From the NCBI GenBank assembly GCA_010909165.1, contig MU008202.1, forward strand, positions 62,001 to 126,000: 64,000 nucleotides of DNA, written 5' to 3'. Each line of letters begins with the position of its first letter. Position 1 is the first letter of the stretch. The translations under genes were made by a program, and so were the position numbers. This document shows positions 61,721 to 64,000 of this stretch, piece after piece. Under the pieces are notes generated by a model, which saw only the letters and a list, made by a program, of their open reading frames with translations, had not been told where the DNA came from and ran no database searches. Source of the DNA: Anthoceros angustus (taxonomy: Eukaryota; Streptophyta; Anthocerotopsida; Anthocerotales; Anthocerotaceae).

Positions 61721-61912
61721 TTGGGTACATTCAGCTCCAACCACTTGTTCCTAAGACTTCAACTTTCCCATGCGAAGCAGTCCCAATGGACTTGGAGTTG
61801 TCAGGTTTCAAACATGTATTTTTCTTGTGGAAGGTTTAGCCATAGGGCCCAAAACTGCCATTCTCATTATGTGCAAGGAAGGGTCAAGGTCATGCAAATC
61901 AAAGAAGAATGA
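61721..61912 (+). pseudogene. Possible retroelement zinc-knuckle fragment
   Basis: A 63-residue frame includes MYFSCGRFSHRAQNCHSHY. The order C-GRFSHRAQ-C resembles a CCHC zinc knuckle of a plant retroelement (C-x2-C-G-x3-H-x4-C) that has lost its first cysteine. No other gag or polymerase part is attached. Weak evidence. Confidence 0.3.
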
Positions 61913-62519
61913 ACCCTAGAATATCCAACCCACTCCAATCGAGTATGTTCACCCATGTTCTTTAACATTGTGCACAATTTTTGTATGACACTAAGTTAGG
62001 TTGCCACAAAAGTGGCTTGTAATGGTAAATTTTGCCCTCTACATTATAAAAAAGATTAAAAATTATAACCAATAGATTTAGTCAAAACTCAATAGAATCC
62101 TTTAAAATGCTTACAAACGCCTCAAGAAATTGGAGCCATTACCACCTGAGTACTCATTGGATGGTCCGAATTTTAGCCTGTTAGAAAGGCTTGTTTGTGG
62201 ACTATGTACTTGTTTTTGAGAAAAAGATAAAAATATTTTTGAGTCTAAGAAAAGCCCTTTCCAACACACTCAAAAACTCTACCATCGATCAATATCCCCG
62301 TACAATGGCTTCCGTTTCTTAAGGGGTTAAAGTTTTTTAAAAGATTCTTTCACGTTTCGACCAGATATATTGGTCAAAATTTTTCAATTATTTTTTTATA
62401 ATGTAAAGGGCAGAAGTTTCACAGAAGGCCATCTTAGTTAACATGAATTAGTGTCATACAAAAGATATGCCCAGTGTTAAAGAACATGGATTAAAAGACT
62501 TGATTTGAGTAGGTCGAAC

Positions 62520-63640
62520 AGGATGAGGTTAGTTGATGTCTAAGATGAAGAAAATTTTTACTCAATTCAGAGACTTTATAGATATTTCAAAGTATACATC
62601 AAAGTCCCGCACTAGGTTTATTTTATAGATATTGTAAAGTATACCTCGAAGTCCCGCACTCGGTTTTTTGTCTGGAGTAACCCGATAGGGCACTAACAAC
62701 TGGCGGACGTGGGTTTACTTTATAGATATTTTAAAATATACATTGAAGTCCTGCACTGGGTTTTTGTATCTGGAGTAACCCCATAGAGCACTAACAACTA
62801 CCGTGGGTCGGGCAATACGAGGCTAGTTGCTGATGTCTAGGATGAAGAAAACTTTTCCTGAATTCAGACACTTTATAGATATTTCAAAGTATATATCGAA
62901 GTCTCGTGGGTCGGGTCCTACGGGTTAGTTATTATCGTAGGAGCCAATGGTTTTGGACGAAATTTAATTAATTATAGCAACTATCAAAATTTTAAAAAAT
63001 ATTGAAATGAGTGACGAAAACTAAAATATGCAAATGGTAAGAGCCGAAAACATGCTGGTGTGCACATACCTCGGTTGTGAGGAGCAAGAGAGTGCACATC
63101 TCGGCCCAAGGAGGGGGAGAGTGCACTCCTCCGCCACTGAGATCCAATCTCCCGGTAGCACAGCAAGATTGGATTCAATTCTTCGAGGGGTCCTGGAATC
63201 TTGTGCAGCTAAAGCCTATGTTGCAGTATATTCTACACCTCTACTTAGGTACCCATCTATTTCATTTGGTATTGAAACCTAGGTTATGAGCCAGTCTTAA
63301 AAGGCTAAGATTAGGTAAATAGATAAAAAAAATTATAATATTTATTCATTATCTTTTCTATTCATTTATAAGTTATGATGTATTATAAAATTATATAGGA
63401 AGATATATTATTCTATATATTTAATATACTATTGAAATATAAAACATCAATGTATATTTTGTTAAAAACTAAAATTATAAACTCATACAAGTTGAATTTA
63501 TTTTTTCAAAAAACTAATTATTTGACATTAGGGTGTCCAAACCGGTGGCTCTTCGGTAATGTGTAAGATGAAAAAAATTTTACAAAATTTAGAGACTTAA
63601 TAAATATTTCAAAGTATACATTCAAGTCCCGAGGTTTTTT
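62520..63640. repeat. Dispersed ~35-bp repeat, five copies
   Basis: The phrase CTTTATAGATATTTCAAAGT followed by ATACATCGAAGTCCCG recurs at about 62570, 62620, 62720, 62870 and, diverged, 63595. Around it TCTGGAGTAACCC and GCACTAACAACT recur twice and GATGTCTARGATGAAGAAAA at least twice, so larger units are reiterated. Confidence 0.85.
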
Positions 63641-64000
63641 ATGAAGAATGCCCAGCACACGGGAGACGAGGGCATGATGTTTGCGGCCATGAAGCGAGGG
63701 GATGAGTGATAACCCATCCAAACATTGATCAGTCCCAAGGACGCTGAAGTTCCGATGAACTCATGGAGTTCTAATATACTCATGTTTGGATGTAAAAACA
63801 TGAACAAAACTTGCTAGAACACTAGCATCCCAACAACATGACAACATACGGCAAATGTTGTAAGGCCAAGTCTTCCTCACCAAATTTCAATCATTCAAAA
63901 CTGTAAGGGTTGAAGAACAACGCGAGAATGAAAGTACGGGAGGGAAGATGACAAATCTTAATGGATTTAGAAGCACCTGTAGTTTGAAAATGGGCGATTG

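Larger units (their letters stand above)
61001..64000. other. AT-rich, repeat-rich gene-free end of the window
   Basis: No supported gene. Contains the repeat blocks at 61.27-61.63 and 62.5-63.64 kb and a possible zinc-knuckle fragment at 61721-61912. It looks like accumulated, decayed repetitive DNA. Confidence 0.55.

Overview
This is nuclear DNA of a land plant, most likely a seed-free one (bryophyte, lycophyte or fern grade). The plant-type genes include an R2R3-MYB of the MYB44 group, a DUF674 protein, an F-box/LRR FBL4 orthologue, an HSP20-like chaperone with a long N-terminal extension, a DCN1-like protein and LKR of the plant LKR/SDH type. Two further genes, an RSP10/RSPH1-type MORN protein and a CCDC24-like protein, belong to families tied to motile cilia, which fits a plant with swimming sperm. 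Introns are short (mostly about 80-130 bp, GT-AG) and many exons are under 150 bp, so most genes had to be assembled exon by exon from reading frame and splice signals. The species cannot be named from the sequence.

Layout. 0-4 kb: 20S proteasome alpha6 gene (+) and, convergent with it, an 11-exon DCN1-like neddylation gene (-). 4.9-9.1 kb: AT-rich block with two tandem copies of an intronless lysine-ketoglutarate reductase sequence. The two copies carry complementary small deletions and look like an unmerged contig overlap. 10.1-11.8 kb: WD40 protein gene (+). 15.8-17.2 kb: single-exon MYB gene (-). 22.3-25.5 kb: decayed reverse-transcriptase element (-) with a 1-kb internal tandem duplication. 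26.6-36.7 kb: gene-poor, GC-rich stretch packed with penta- to octanucleotide arrays and interrupted by an AT-rich, pogo-like DNA transposon remnant (29.15-29.97 kb).

36.8-48 kb is the gene-dense core: CCT7 (-) and RPS4 (+) share a 372-bp divergent promoter region. They are followed by a plastid-type membrane protein with a COPI_assoc/TVP15-like pattern (-), a DUF674 protein (-) and a CCDC24-like coiled-coil protein (+). 48.5-49.5 kb: MORN radial-spoke gene (-), convergent with the CCDC24-like gene. 52.9-53.2 kb: LysM-domain exon (-). 55-57.8 kb: FBL4 (+). 58.3-59.9 kb: HSP20-like chaperone (-). 60-64 kb: GGGCA array and AT-rich, repeat-rich, gene-free DNA.

Housekeeping genes of protein turnover and folding dominate (proteasome, neddylation, F-box, CCT, HSP20-like), but there is no operon-like logic. 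The most interesting points are the tail-to-tail pair of cilia-linked genes, the intronless LKR without SDH, the probable assembly duplications, and the pogo-like element that still carries a transposase tail.
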